Both the position numbers and the translations under genes were made by a program. A stretch of DNA of 64,000 nucleotides. Source: Chamaea fasciata. Its lineage: Eukaryota > Chordata > Aves > Passeriformes > Sylviidae. The stretch is from positions 58,197,172 through 58,261,171 of the forward strand of contig JARCOQ010000002.1 in the NCBI GenBank assembly GCA_029207755.1, read 5' to 3'. Of the stretch, positions 35,801-48,418 are shown piece after piece (position 1 is the first letter of the stretch; every line of letters starts with the position of its first letter). The notes under the pieces were generated by a model. It was not told where the DNA came from. It searched no databases and saw only the letters and a list, made by a program, of their open reading frames with translations.

Positions 35801-38800
35801 GTTCAGCTTCCCTCTCAAGTTTCATCAGGGGTGTAATAATATCAATGTTTTAATCTACATCAAGTGTATGTCACTGAAATGTGAATTTTTAATATTTCTG
35901 GGTTTTCTTCTGATTCGGTTTGTACAGTGAAGCAATCTAACAGGCATGAACAGGATTTCTGGCAGACAAAACTAAACATGAAAATACATACTACACGCAC
36001 ACCTAATGTTAACCATGGTTAGAAATGATCATTCAGTTCCTCAGACACGGCTAGTATCATAACACTATCAAGATTGAAGGTCACCTCTGGTCCATGAACT
36101 TGCTCAAAGCAGGAACAACTGAGGTCAGTTCTTCAATGCCTTGCTATGCGTATATCTCCAAAGACAGAGGTTCCAATCTGCTTTACTTTAGGACTACTCT
36201 TGTTCTGAGTGGAAAAAAAAAAACTTTAAAAAATAATCAGAATTAACCTTGTTGAATCTTGTGCCTTCTTCCTCCTGACCTATCACTTTTAATCTCTGTG
36301 AAGAATTTGACTGCATTTTCTATACTGTCCTGTTAAATTGTTAAAAACATACCTAATTCTGAGCTAGAGTAATTTCAGTGTTCTTTTGAAATATAATACA
36401 ACTGCTCAGAATTCTGTAGTTCATTATTCTTTAAGTTTCTTTTTACCTTTTTGCAATTTTTTTCAGATCAGTAAAAATTGTATTATTTGAATAAAAATAT
36501 TTATATATTGATTTTTGTTGTTTGTTAAATGTTTTCTATTCAGTTTTTGGTTCTACTGAAAATAGATCAGAGTTATGGGAATGACTACAAAAAACCAGAG
36601 AGATCTTTGACAGCCTCTTACATTCAGCTTTCCTTCCTGTACCTCTAATTTTTAAAACAGGTTAAATTACCAAGTACTATATGATTAACACTACTTATTG
36701 AAATTCATGAATAATAGATAACTGGAAAGATTTGTCATTCATTTTGATAAGCAAAGAAATCTGATGCACAAACTACTGCCTTCTAAAGCAAGAGTTAGAA
36801 AGCAAAAGGCTAGCTTTTTGTGACCACTTCTAGGTAAAAAGGTAAAGAATTAGTGTACAAGCAAAATCTTTCTCGTGTCATGAGGTGGGTAGCTATGTGT
36901 AGTACTGCCTACAGTCAATTAATCAGCACAATTAAATGTTTTTAATTTTAAAGACAGTTAACCACAGGCTCATCTTTCAAGACGATGTGATAAATTTTGC
37001 ATGCCTTAAAACTTCTGAATCACGAATAGATACATTTATATAAGATTGCCTAGGAGCAGATTGTCACTTCTTAAAGGTTCACAAGCGGTGATCTTCCTCT
37101 CAGTTAAAAAATGTGGAATTTTAAGGTTTTATGGCTGGCTGGTTGTTTCCATATCCCCAAAATAGCTTTTAATAGTGTAAATAAAAGCTTTTCCCCAACA
37201 TATTGACTTTAGTTTCACTTGGGAATGGGAATTAATAGGAAGTAATTGTGGTTTTAGATTGAAATACAGAAGTTATTTTCCCAATTAAAAAAAAAAAAAT
37301 CAGTTATCTAAAGAATATTCTATAAAGTAAAGAATAAAGACTTCCTCAAGGCTAAAGGTCAACTTCAAGCATGAAGGATTGATAATGAATTGCATGACTA
37401 AATAATTAAAGGGATGAAAATATTACTATGTTCACAATGTGATTATATATTATATTATTACTTTATAATATTAATGTCATCAGTTTCTAACAGACATCAC
37501 ATGCAGCATCAGATGTACATCAGCTGGGCCTTTTGTCACAGCACAAAAGCTTTGCAAAGACTGGCATGGCTACATTTATCAACACGACATTTTCTTGTGT
37601 CCTAGTCTTTCAACTGACCCCAATCTGAATTCATGCAGAAGAATTATTTCACTGTAACTGCTAGTGCATTCAGCATCCCACTTCCAGTAAAATGTTTACA
37701 AGGTCAGGACCTCACCACAGACACTGAGAGATACCCTTGGCCACATTTTTAAAGGGTATGAATGTACCATTGAAATCAAAAAGGAGAGACGAATTAGCAA
37801 AAAGATACAAATCTTGGGCACAGACAAAGTCCACTAATTATTCTACAGGATTAGCCCCCAATCGTAGTTCTCTTACAATATTTTTATTTTGATTTTCAAG
37901 AAATTAATTTTATAAAGTGACTCTTTTCTTCAAAGAATGATTATTTTTAAAAATATTTTTAAGAGTTTTAATAAACTTGTCAGACTTGGTACTTGCCTCA
38001 GTTTCTGCAACATAATGAAATCTTTTCTGTGACTGCAGCACACACAAGCAGAATTTTTAAATGAGAGACTTAATTTTGGCAGGTCTAGGTCTAAGTCCCC
38101 TGGTTCTCAAGAGTCTTCTTTATTTCAAGTTCTATTAGCAAAGTACGATGCTAACTCATGTCCGAGCATATCCCAGAAATCCCTCCTGAGATATTTAGCC
38201 ATGTCACTTTGAAGAATACTGAAATGAGCAAGAACAGAGTTTCTTCTTTTTCTTTTCCTTTGATTCTTTTAAATTCGTTGCTCTGACATAACCTTTGAAA
38301 TAGATATCACTGTGTGAACAGACTGAATAAAAATAGGTAAGTTTTATGAAAAATGAAAGCATTTATAATTATATTCAAATCCTGCTAAGAATGAAATCCC
38401 ACTGATTTTAATGGGATCAGAATTGGGCCCCACATCTCATCTAGTTAAGCCTCAATATTGCAACAAAGAATGGTCATTGTTTTGAGACCAGTTTAATACG
38501 TGAAGTGGGGTCATGCATGCATAGCATGATGAGCTTCATTCTAAGCTCTGAATTTCTTTGCATTAAGTCAGGTAATTTGTGGTATTTGAACAGCTTCTGC
38601 AGTTGAGCTGAATCTTTTTAACATTTAAATGAAGAGTAGAAGTAGAAATAGCGGGATACTGAAGTATGTACAGTAAACTGTTGAGAAAAGGATAGAAATA
38701 GGAGAATAAATTATTACTGCAAATTGTTCCTTTAGTTTGCAGGATTTAAAAAGAAAACCAAAGGAACATTTCATAATCTATGACTAAATTCCACTTCACA

Positions 38801-39616
38801 TTCCTTCCATGTTGTCCTGCAGATAAAATATCATCACTGGAGTTACATCAGAAAGAAGTGACTGGGTGCTAGGAGGCTTGAGGGGGAAGCAAACCTTGAT
38901 AAGGAAGCAGAAAAATACTCTTGGTGCACCAGAGATGTCATACTGAGTAGTAGGCTTGTATACAGAAAGGCCTTTTACCTCCTGAGAAGAAAGATGTTGT
39001 TTCAGCATCTTTAATTTTTTATTTCTCAAGCATAATTTGGAAGAAATGTGCTGCAGATAAACTTGATTTTTTCCCTTGTATTCTCATATTTGAGATTAAA
39101 ACAGATTGGGCAGATGGGTATTGATCAACAGTCTTCCAATTCAATCTCATCTAAACATGTGCCTTCATAAATTTAGTATTCACCAAGGCAGGGAAAAAAT
39201 GCATAGATGTACACACACACACATTCCTGACACTGAAAGTCTAGAATGTGAACAACAATGGTGCCATGGAACTGTTGCGACCCCCATTAGAAAGTGAGGA
39301 AATGATATGTGAGCAGGGAAATGAGAGTGATGATAGGAATCAGTGTTCTTCTCTTACTAAAACTGCTTCTTTTTCTATTAACGCAGCACTGTTTAGGATG
39401 CAGTAGCCTCAAAAAAGAAAGAAAAGAAAAAGTAAGGAAAAAGGTGCTTCCAGGGATTTTCAAATGCAAATTGAGTATTTAATTATTCAAGGTAAAGATT
39501 TTTTTTTTTCTGATGCTGCCATCTAGGAGATGTTCTGTCTGAATAATAATAATGTTAATTTTAAACCACTTTTAGGATGGTATTATATTTTAGTGCTCTA
39601 AAGTAAATGAGCCTTT
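29843..39616. other. AT-rich non-coding DNA with simple repeats, no gene seen
   Basis: Nearly 10 kb without a recognisable gene or interspersed repeat. It includes a purine-rich stretch at about 30340-30560, an A/C-rich run at 31306-31372, a poly-T-rich patch at 32179-32199 and a (CA)n/(TA)n patch at 33131-33152. A less AT-rich piece at 32790-32945 has no identified content. Open frames are short and unrecognised. Confidence 0.55.
35245..35390 (+). repeat. A-rich low-complexity tract (A with scattered C)
   Basis: About 145 bases made of A runs broken by single or double C, a few G and T. Lysine/asparagine-rich frames on the plus strand and Phe/Leu-rich frames on the minus strand (35131-35433, 35149-35412, 35213-35428) are composition artefacts. 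Confidence 0.88.
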
Positions 39617-40228
39617 AATATCATTATTGATGATCTGGATGAGGGGATCGAGTCTACCCTCAGCAAATTCATGGATTCACCAAGTTGGGTAGGAGTGTTG
39701 ATCTGTTGGAGTGTAGCAAGGCTCTGCAAAGTGATCTGGACTGGTTAGACCCGTGGGCTGAGACCTGTGGTATGAGGTTTAACCAGACCAAGAGTCAGGT
39801 CTTATATTTTGGCCACAACAACCCCATGCAGCACTACAGGATGAGGAAGAGTGGTTGAAAAGTGGCGGGGGCTTCTAGTTGGCATGAGTGGGGGGTGGTG
39901 GCTGAACTTGAGCGAGCTGTGCCCAGGTGGTCAAGAAGGCCAATGGCATCCCAGCCTGTGCCAGCAATAGTGTGGCCCGCAGGACCAGGGCAGGGATTCT
40001 TCTCCTGTGCTTGGCACAGGTAAGGCCACCCCTTGAGTCTGGTGTCCAGTTCAGTTCAGGAAGGACATTGAGGTGCTGGAGCGTGTCCAGAAAAGAGCAG
40101 TGAAACAGGTGAAGGGTGTGGAGCACAAGCCTTATGAGGTGAAGCTGAGGGAGCAAGAGTTGTTTAGCTCTGAGAAAAGGAGGCTCAGGGGAGACCTTAC
40201 ACTCTCTACAACTTTCTGAGGGAAGGTA
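39617..40228 (+). pseudogene. CR1 ORF2 remnant (reverse-transcriptase core to thumb region)
   Basis: Sense CR1 fragment beginning exactly in the catalytic block: [18 protein letters not shown] then MDSP (39671-39682). In working CR1 copies this site reads ADDT, so the second catalytic Asp is Ser here. Later pieces match CR1: 'gtatgaggtttaacc', 'ccaggtggtcaagaaggcc', 'gacattgaggtgctggagcg', 'gagaaaaggaggctcagggg'. The copy stops before the 3' UTR, so both ends are lost. Frameshifts and stops are frequent. The 119-codon minus-strand frame at 39875-40234 is antisense to it. Confidence 0.9.
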
Positions 40229-40603
40229 AGTCACTTTACCCAGTAAAATAACTTACACCATCAATAAAAATATGGAACTTCCAGAAGAGCTTAACATCTT
40301 AATGGACATCTCAGGTCTTATCAACATCAAGATAAATAGAAGATGTTAGAATGTGCATCCAAATATATTTTAATAGTTTAATTTTCATCTCCTTCCTATC
40401 CATTATATAGACTACACATTGGTTAATACAGTTTTCACAGCAAATAAATAATAACAATTCAAAAGACTTTATTTTGGAGGTTTTAATGTGTTACCAACAA
40501 CAAAAACTTCAATGATGTGTTTAAGCACAGTCTTCTAAGACAGTGAACACTAGAAACTGAGGGTGTTTTAACTCAAATATTAATGGTCTATATTTTCTGA
40601 AAT

Positions 40604-40653
40604 AGAAAGTTGGTAACTTTCTGTTGGTAACAGAATGTTGGTAACATTCTGTT
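40604..40653 (+). repeat. 14-bp-period repeat forming two hairpins with the same loop
   Basis: GTTGGTAAC occurs three times at exact 14-base spacing (40609, 40623, 40637). Two perfect inverted repeats overlap it: AGAAAGT-TGGTA-ACTTTCT (40604-40622, 7-bp stem) and AACAGAATGT-TGGTA-ACATTCTGTT (40629-40653, 10-bp stem). Both would present the same 5-base loop TGGTA. Function unknown. Confidence 0.85.
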
Positions 40654-42966
40654 TCCTGTGATGAATTGGAATTGTTCAAAAGTTCACTGTGTGGGATGCA
40701 TATATGTTGCCATGGAACACTACAGCAGTCTATCATGTGAACATGTTTTCAAATAAGTTCTGTAGCACTTTATTTAACTGGAATAGAAAATAATATACCT
40801 TATGAATTTTATATGTGGCATTGCACTACTAATGACATATTTATAGAAAACCAGAAGCAATGTACATAAAAGCTTAATTCAATGTTTTTAAGTTTCTAGT
40901 TTCTAAATGCACGTATTTCTTAATGACTTTCTATTAATAACAGATTATTACCCTGAACTATTTACTTAGCTTCTTCCTAATTTAAATGTATAAAAGTAGA
41001 ATTTATGCCCTAGAATGTGAAAATACAAGGAATTCTCTACTAACCCTCATCTTTTTTAGCCAATAATATGGAACTGCTATGCTAACTTGGTCTTAGTACT
41101 AGCTGTTGAATATGGTTACTGCAGCAATAATAATTTTTCTGTTTACTTAGTAAGAAGTAAGGCAAATTGATTGCTTTTTCGATTGTTTGCTTCCTCATTC
41201 TTAATCATAGCTTTCATTCAGGTTTAGTCTAAATTGTTAATATGCATCCTACTATGTGTTCCTTTCTTTCCATAATTGTATATTTAACCAGAGTTAGAAA
41301 AATTCAGTGTAGACTTTGACAAATATTTATTCAAAATTCAAGTGCATCTAAAAATGCATTAAAATTATGTAAGCACTATTTTTATCTCAATATCACTCCA
41401 ATGCATTACCACCATATTCCTATAATGATTTCAGGAAGGCCTCAAGTGGACAAGGACCATGTTCCACTCATGAAGCCTTAACTTGCTACCATCTCTTATT
41501 TAATATTTATATCTAAATATTGATCTATGATGTTTATAACAAAATATGTATCTGCAGTATAACACTAATATTTTACTTTGAGAAATAACTCAAAATAATT
41601 TAGTGTTACAATGTGTGCTACCTATTTGGAGTCCCAGAGAAGCCATCAGGGCTTTGTGTGGTTAAATGAAGATGCTCATATACATCTGGAGGGCTCTGGA
41701 AGATTATTTGCTAAGTGCGGTATATTAAAATTCTGTCAAGTATCAATTCTTTAGAATATCAGCATCAGAGTTCTATAAAAGTTCATAATTTAAGTCTTGA
41801 GGGGCAGTCATTTTGGCTATAGTAATGTATTTCATCATCATTATCATAAATGAATATTTCGTTCTCCAAAACTATTGTATAATTTATAGGACTAAGATAC
41901 CACCAAGTACACATCTGCATGTACTAACTTCTGTTTCAAAGTGTCCCTTTTGTTACATAGGGTTCTTAAGTCTGTCAAGATAAAGCTCACAAATACTATT
42001 CTACATATATCCCAAGTAAAGAAAAAAGATTGAATAACACATTAAGCTTTAAATTTTTTTATTTTTTTTTGGCATAGTAAGTAATGAATGTATTATGAAG
42101 GACATGGGCTTTACCAAATAATCCAAAGAATTCCAGACAAACTGATTGTTTTCCAGTTGTAAAGCACCAAGGCTGCTCCCTTTTGTTGGTAAGCAACACA
42201 CAAGTAGTCTTTGAGCTGCTTATACTTACATTTATGCTGTCCAGTTTTTCATGCTGTGGTGGCATACAAAACATCAAGTTGACCTTCAGATGGAATTCTG
42301 TATCAATTCTACTGCTGCAGACAGAGCTCTTGACATGATTGGAATGTGTTCTTACCTTGATCAGAGTTTGCAGTAATTAAAATGTATGTACAAATATATA
42401 TTTGTATATTTCAATACTGAAAACAAAATATTGTGAAAAAAGTTTAGGTTTGGTACCACTGGAAACTGATAGAGGCTGTTGACAGAAAGGAGAAATTGTT
42501 GCAGTTTTTCAGTCTTCCCCAGACACTAAAAACCTAAGGATAGAAAATGCAGCTGGCTTGTGGGCTGATGAGAACATTGTGTCCAGTCTACATTACAGAG
42601 TATTTGTTACCTTTAAATGCCAGCAATATAGCACTGATTTAGTTGGCTAAATTACACAAACAACCTTTCCCTCCCAAAACAACAATATGTAATGATGTAC
42701 TTGGAAATTCACTCCTTTTTTTTCTTTGTTTGCTTTTCTTACAGCTTTTGGAAACAGAATGTTAAATACATTCTACTAATCAATGTAATCAACTTGTTTC
42801 TTTATCAATCCTTTCTTACAGAAGCACAGGACTCATGTTTTGAGGGAGTTTTTAATCCTTTTCAAAACCACTATTGAGGAGCATATTCATTATGGATAAG
42901 GTTTGGAAATGATTGATATTGGACCTAAAAGATCTGTGATTCTGTTTTGCTTCCCCTTCTGTTCCT

Positions 42967-42968
<2 letters not shown>

Positions 42969-43012
<44 letters not shown>
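42969..43012 (+). repeat. poly-T tract, 44 bp
   Basis: Uninterrupted run of 44 T. No retroposed gene copy or flanking duplication was seen. Confidence 0.95.
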
Positions 43013-43015
<3 letters not shown>

Positions 43016-45712
43016 ACAAAGAAATCTCTGTATTATTCAGCCACTTGTATGTTTTTACATTTACTTGACACTCACAGAATTCTAGAGTCATCTCTTTAAT
43101 ATCACAAATAATTGAAATAGTAGTACTAGCCAGCTTTTCTACACTTCTTTTTCCAAAATCATGAGACAAGTTACCACACATTTTCCTTCGAAAAATTGGT
43201 TAGAGACAGAATGTATTTCATTTGGACAACATATATTGTCTAATGTCCTCGTTTTTAATTTTTACTCAGTTTATTTTGCATTCTTTAAGAGCACTAAAAA
43301 GTATCAAAAATTTTTACTACTTCTTGAAAGTGGAGGTGGAAATGTCACTAATACTATTATGTAATAATCACTAATAGTAACTTTGGTGTTTGCATAATTT
43401 CTTATCTCTCGTACTACTTGCCATTTTCTAATTTCTAACCCGTTCTTTTATTTTACTACTAGAAGCATGAATGCTAAAATATGTAGTGACATAGAAAAAG
43501 GATGTACATGTCCTTTATCTCGAAGGTATTGGAGCATACAATTTCTCTGCGTGTTTAAGTTCTATCCATTACATTAAAAAAAAGACATACCTATCTTGTA
43601 AATTTGTCAGACTTTTTCAGAACCTTATTGTCACAAGAGAAATAACCAGAAAAGAAGCCCATCCCCTATAAGATAGTTGCACAGTATTAGACCATTTAAT
43701 GTATCTACTAATAAGGTCTAAAATCACTGTTAATGATATCCAAAATACAGATTAAATTTATAAAATGATAGTTCTGAACTTTCTTTATTATAACTAAAAT
43801 CTGGGTTTCATTATTTAAGCTACTTAGCAAGTAGATTTGCATTTTAAGTAAGTTTTTTTCACTTATCTATGTGGTTTTGTGGCTGTGCTTTTCTCTCTGC
43901 ATCTGCACAAATTTCTATACTTCAGTATTATTTTTCTATTTGACTGAAAATATAAATTTGTTATTCTGTAATAAAGGTTTTGTTGCTATTCAGAAATTGT
44001 TACATACACACAGTATTATTTAGCACTGGAGAGATTTTCAAGCGACTTGACCACATCAAGTCTAAGGAAAATGTAAACAGAATATTTTTGAAGCCTTTAC
44101 GGTCTATTATTTCAATAAGCTTTTCTACTCTAAGAAAGACCAAGAAATACATTCCAAATATTTTCAGAATAGGTTCCCTTTCTTTTTTTTTTCTTTTTTT
44201 GTTTGTTTGTTTGTTTTTTTATCTTGTTTCATGCCACTTTATGACTAAAGTTTTTTTCTTTTCTACCCAAAGCATTTCTTAGGCTTACTTAACACTTGCT
44301 GGGGAATTTGCAAACCTTTATGGACTTCAAAGTAGGGGTTAACAGTCTACATTAGAGACCACTTAACAGAAGGAAGATAGTAGTCTTTCTTTTTGCAGCA
44401 TTGTACTACAAAACACCATTTTCAAAATAAAGTGACAAATTATACAGTATTATTTTTCTCTTAAATGCTTTTTGAATTTATAATATAGTAGTGATAGGCA
44501 ACGTGAAATCTATTCCTTAAATCCTTTCAAATATCTAATATACAATTTAAAAAAAAATGTAATCTGAGGGTCTTTCTATGTTGATTAATTCTTTAAACTT
44601 TAGGTACATCAATTTCCAAGTTTGGACTTAAGCCAATGTATAGGTCTTTTAACAGAAAGAACATTAAGCGACTGAAATAACTAAGCATTGATGTGACTGT
44701 ATTGTTGCTTGAAAAGCTCATACAGTAATTGAATATGACTATCAAGAAGACTCAGGAATGTATGAGGACATTCCTGAAACACCAAAGTCTTTCCAGCTAA
44801 AGTCTTTTGTTCCAGCCTACAACACTTTTTTTTTTTTAACCTGTGCAGGAAATAAAAAAATGTTTTGAGCAAAATATAGTTAACTTGTGAAATTCACTGC
44901 TGAAGACTGACTCAAATAACTTACTGAATTCTCAATGAGACTGGAGAGAAACAAGACAGAGGCTACCAGCACTGATCCTCTTGTTCCATTTTTTTTCAGC
45001 AGAATACAAAGGGGTAGTGCCTTAGGAGCCTAAACCTCCTCCTGAGTTTCCAAGAGCAACTCAAGCTGCTTACTTTCTAGCACTGTTTCATCCTCAGAGT
45101 AATTAAACTTGTTGAGAGTATTCAGCTTGACATTAAGAAATTAATTTCAACTGCCCACTGTGCCTTTTGAGAAGCACTTGAGTATCTTAAATACTTTAGC
45201 TGGCACATATGGCGAAGAAATGTATAGACCAACTGTGTCTTTCAGGAATGATCTTCAGGTTCTTCTTGGACATTTTATGCATTTTAAATATTTCTAATGC
45301 TAACAGATATGAGCAGATTAAGTGTCTAAGTGTAGTGGTCTGCTATGTGTGTTTACTTCATATAACTTTTCATGTAAAAGAGGTGTCTAAAAATCTAATA
45401 TAGTAATTGTAAAGCTAGAGTTCCAAGATCAGTTGTTCCAGGAGGTTATGGGATCTTCATGAGTCCCCTATCATCTCTTTCTGCCCTGTGTAGATGACCT
45501 GAGATCCTGGGTTGCTCCAAATTACATGAGGTACAGGAATCCAGATGAAGTCATGAAGGTTTTTTCTGGTATCTGACAAAGTCTTCCAGGTAGCTTCAGT
45601 AATCTACACACATACAGGCACTTACTTGTACAAGGAACTCCTTTTATGTGGAGTTTAATTTTCTCCCCTCTTCTTACCTTTTTCACCTGGTCTTGCATTC
45701 CTATTTTTACAG

Positions 45713-45804
45713 TAGTGCCCAGATTTGAAGACATCCTAATGGACACAGGTTCAGTTACCTTGGAACCAGAGAGACCTGGAATTAAAATACCAAACAGAGA
45801 AATG
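45713..45804 (+). other. exon-like segment of unknown identity
   Basis: A long pyrimidine tract (about 45659-45710) ends CTATTTTTACAG, an excellent acceptor. The 92 bases that follow are open in one frame and read VPRFEDILMDTGSVTLEPER then PGIKIPNREM, ending before a weak donor ATG|GTTTGT. The peptide is hydrophilic and balanced, unlike chance frames nearby. I do not recognise it. The opposite strand is also open across this region (45522-45851), which weakens the case. No partner exon was identified. Confidence 0.22.
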
Positions 45805-46817
45805 GTTTGTATCACACAAAAAATTCTACTGGGTGGTCTCTTCTGCTTCATTATGTTTCAGTCCTAAAAAAAAAAAAAATAGGAGAAAACTGGTTTTGAG
45901 TGATAGCATTTCTCTCCACAGAAAGCTGAAGAGATGAATATTGTTGTGAATGGTTTTGGCCAAAGAGGTTCTTCTTTCCATTTTCTTTATTGCAAATGTA
46001 AGAGCCTGTGACCTCTTAAAACAGACATAATTACTCTATTGTTAGAGAATATATATATGTGCATTCTTTTGAAGCTGGCATCATAAGTCCCATAAAAGTT
46101 CTTTACATTTCATCAGCTAAAACTGGCATTGAAAAAAAATTATAGGTTGATGGTTGATTCATTCTAATGTGCGGGTCAGCTTCAAAAAGTGAAAAAACCC
46201 TCACTCAATTTAACAGTGAGACTACTGTATTATACAGAGCACACTAGTTACCCTGGATTGCAATATTTCAATGACATGACCTTTAGATTCTTCACCCTCT
46301 TTGAAAGGATCTTCCAAAGAGCAATGAAACATGTTGCTGTCTACTGCTCTGTCTCTCAGTGAAAAAAATTAGTTTCTTTAATTTACTGAGATCATTTTCC
46401 TTTGCAGTTCTCTTGACAAGTTTCTGGTCCTTTGTACAAATGCATTTATTCTTGATTAACTACAGTTTGGGAAGTAAAGTCATGTACTCTATTCTTCTAT
46501 CTCTAAATTCTGGTTCTGGTTCTGTCTCTTAAATCCACAGAAACATTGCATCTAGATGGACACAAGGAATCTTAATTGCATTTTCTGTGTGTGGTGAGAT
46601 TTCTAATTCTTTTATTCTTTTCTATATAATAAAATAGTGGTGTGATTTTCTTAGAATTATTTTGTTAATGTTGCTTTGAAAATTATTTTGCCCCTTTTGA
46701 CTGTGCATAGTAAACATGACTAAAGACATTTTCTGGGTGTATATTGCTGTGACTTAACTTCGATATCAGTCCTTTTTTATATATACCTGTTAGTCCATTT
46801 CATTTCTGTGACACAGT

Positions 46818-46831
46818 GGGGGGGGGGGGGG
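46818..46831 (+). repeat. poly-G run, 14 bp
   Basis: Fourteen consecutive G in AT-rich surroundings (CACAGT before, AAATAACGG after). Length is uncertain because such runs are often miscounted. Confidence 0.9.
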
Positions 46832-47443
46832 AAATAACGGCCACTACTCATTTTTCACATTTTCCTAGAACTGATCCATTTTAATTTTTTTTTTAAATTT
46901 TGCTTGCAGAAAAGATGTAGAACCCACAAACCATGGCTTTACTGTTGAAATTCAGAATTTCTTTTTGTGACTGCTTTATATTTTCAATTAAGGTGTGAAC
47001 ATCCTATCTATTTTATTTGCATGAGTACATGAATTCCTTTATCTCCAGATAACCATTATTATTATATTATAATCGTAGCAGGAAATATCCTGCTCTTAAT
47101 TTTCACTTAATTGTTTTTCTATCTATATTTTATCAAAACTGATTTCTATAATCATGCCTCAAGCAGATAAATAGGAATGGCAAATCACATTATGCATCTG
47201 CAGTCACATTTCCATGTCTAGTCCTATGAAGGGGGTGTATCTTCAATCTGTAGTACATGAAAAGACTTTAATTGGAAAAAGATCCATTGTCCAGCCAAAA
47301 AGTATTGCTAAAGCTTCTTAAAATCCTTAATTTGAAATTCAGAGTTGAAAATTAATGAAAACCAAACCAACCAAACAAAAAAGTCAACAAACCCCCAAAT
47401 TAAACTAACACAGAGCCAAGACAAACAAAAGACAATTGACCAA

Positions 47444-47448
47444 CCTAG
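47444..47448 (+). repeat. 5-bp target site duplication, left copy (CCTAG)
   Basis: CCTAG directly precedes the LTR start and is repeated exactly at 48419-48423 directly after the LTR end. Confidence 0.93.
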
Positions 47449-48270
47449 TGTGAGGAGCCAATGAGTTTTGTTATGCCTCAGCAATGGTTGTCAGAGGGAC
47501 ATGGGGGAGAGATTGCACATGTGCCATGTCCATTAGGCAGCAGGAGAAGATGGAGGGAAGTTTTGTCTCTGGAGGGACTTTGCCTGGACACCAGTTCACG
47601 TCTGACATGGGACAGGCAGGCAGCAGGGGAACACTGAAGACACTGTACCCCAGACACACTCTCCAGTCAGACGGGAAAAAGTCTCCAGAAATGGACTGCA
47701 GTGGGACACTGGACTGGGCCAATGCTCTACCATCAGCAGGAGGACTTTGAGAGGAGCAGGGGGGCACAAACAATAACTGTATCATGAACCTTGGGGGCTC
47801 TTTGGCGTCTGTTCTGTCTTTTGCCTTTTGCCTCCTTGGGAGCTTTTCGAACTTGCTTTTGTAGTCCTGCCTTTTGGTTCTCCTGCCCTCTCTGGCTCCT
47901 GCTCTCGCTCATGTCTGTCCTGCCTCCCTGTCTCCCTGACCAGCGCCCTGTCTGCTCCGTCTCTGCGTCCCTGCCAGAGTCGCCTGTGCCCTGCCCTGCC
48001 CACCTCCGAGCCTGCCCACCGCCCATCCTCACTGTGACCCTGTCCAGGCTCCTGGAGCTCCTGCCTGATCCCACCCACCTCGTGTCCGGGCCATGTCCCC
48101 ACGGGAGCTGTGCACAGGCAGGCAGCGCGCACAGCCCTGCCTCATGGGTACCGACAGCTCTCCCCGACTGCCGGTGGAAATGCCCGCTTTTCCGTCTGTG
48201 TCCCCTCTCCCTCTCTCCCATTTTTCGTCCTTTTGCACTGTCTCCTCTAGGTCTCTTTAGTGGAGCAATT

Positions 48271-48315
<45 letters not shown>

Positions 48316-48418
48316 CATTACCAATAAACGGTTTTCATATACAGCATTTTCCTTGTTTGGCTTAATTCTCTTCCTGAGCATCTATTTTTAAAAGAACTCC
48401 TAGCTGGAGTTCACAACA
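47449..48418 (+). mobile_element. solo LTR of an endogenous retrovirus, 970 bp
   Basis: The LTR starts TGTGAGGAGCC and ends GGAGTTCACAACA, with TG...CA ends, and has exact CCTAG duplications on both sides. The polyadenylation signal AATAAA lies at 48323-48328, about 90 bases before the end, which sets plus orientation. The U3-like part (about 47780-48240) is the most GC- and CpG-rich sequence of the window and is strongly pyrimidine-rich on the plus strand. No gag, pol or env sequence adjoins it. Retained CpGs and the perfect target duplication suggest a younger insertion than the CR1 copies. A different family from the LTRs at 12228 and 21652. Frames of 162-178 codons inside come from the C-rich composition. 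Confidence 0.92.
48273..48315 (+). repeat. poly-T tract, 43 bp, inside the LTR
   Basis: Forty-three T in a row, ending eight bases before the AATAAA signal of the surrounding LTR. This is an unusual position because it would lie in or next to the R region of the LTR transcript. Confidence 0.95.

Larger units (their letters stand above)
40229..47443. other. AT-rich non-coding DNA, no confirmed gene
   Basis: About 7.2 kb of mainly AT-rich sequence. Annotated separately within it are twin hairpins at 40604, a poly-T tract at 42969, an exon-like segment at 45713 and a G run at 46818. A (GTTT)n patch lies at 44199-44216. Remaining open frames (42692-42877, 43980-44282, 45209-45403) are short and AT-driven. 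Confidence 0.55.

Noticed and set aside
39875..40234. 119-codon minus-strand frame
   Set aside because: It is antisense to a plus-strand CR1 reverse-transcriptase remnant.
45713..45804. Retroviral protease reading of the LMDTG motif
   Set aside because: A single DTG with hydrophobic neighbours is not enough. The flap and C-terminal glycine-rich motifs expected of such proteases are absent and no gag or pol sequence is nearby.
47733..48327. Overlapping open frames of 104-178 codons on both strands
   Set aside because: All lie inside the solo LTR with its C-rich, stop-poor composition; the plus-strand one ends in translated poly-T. They have no retroviral or cellular domain.
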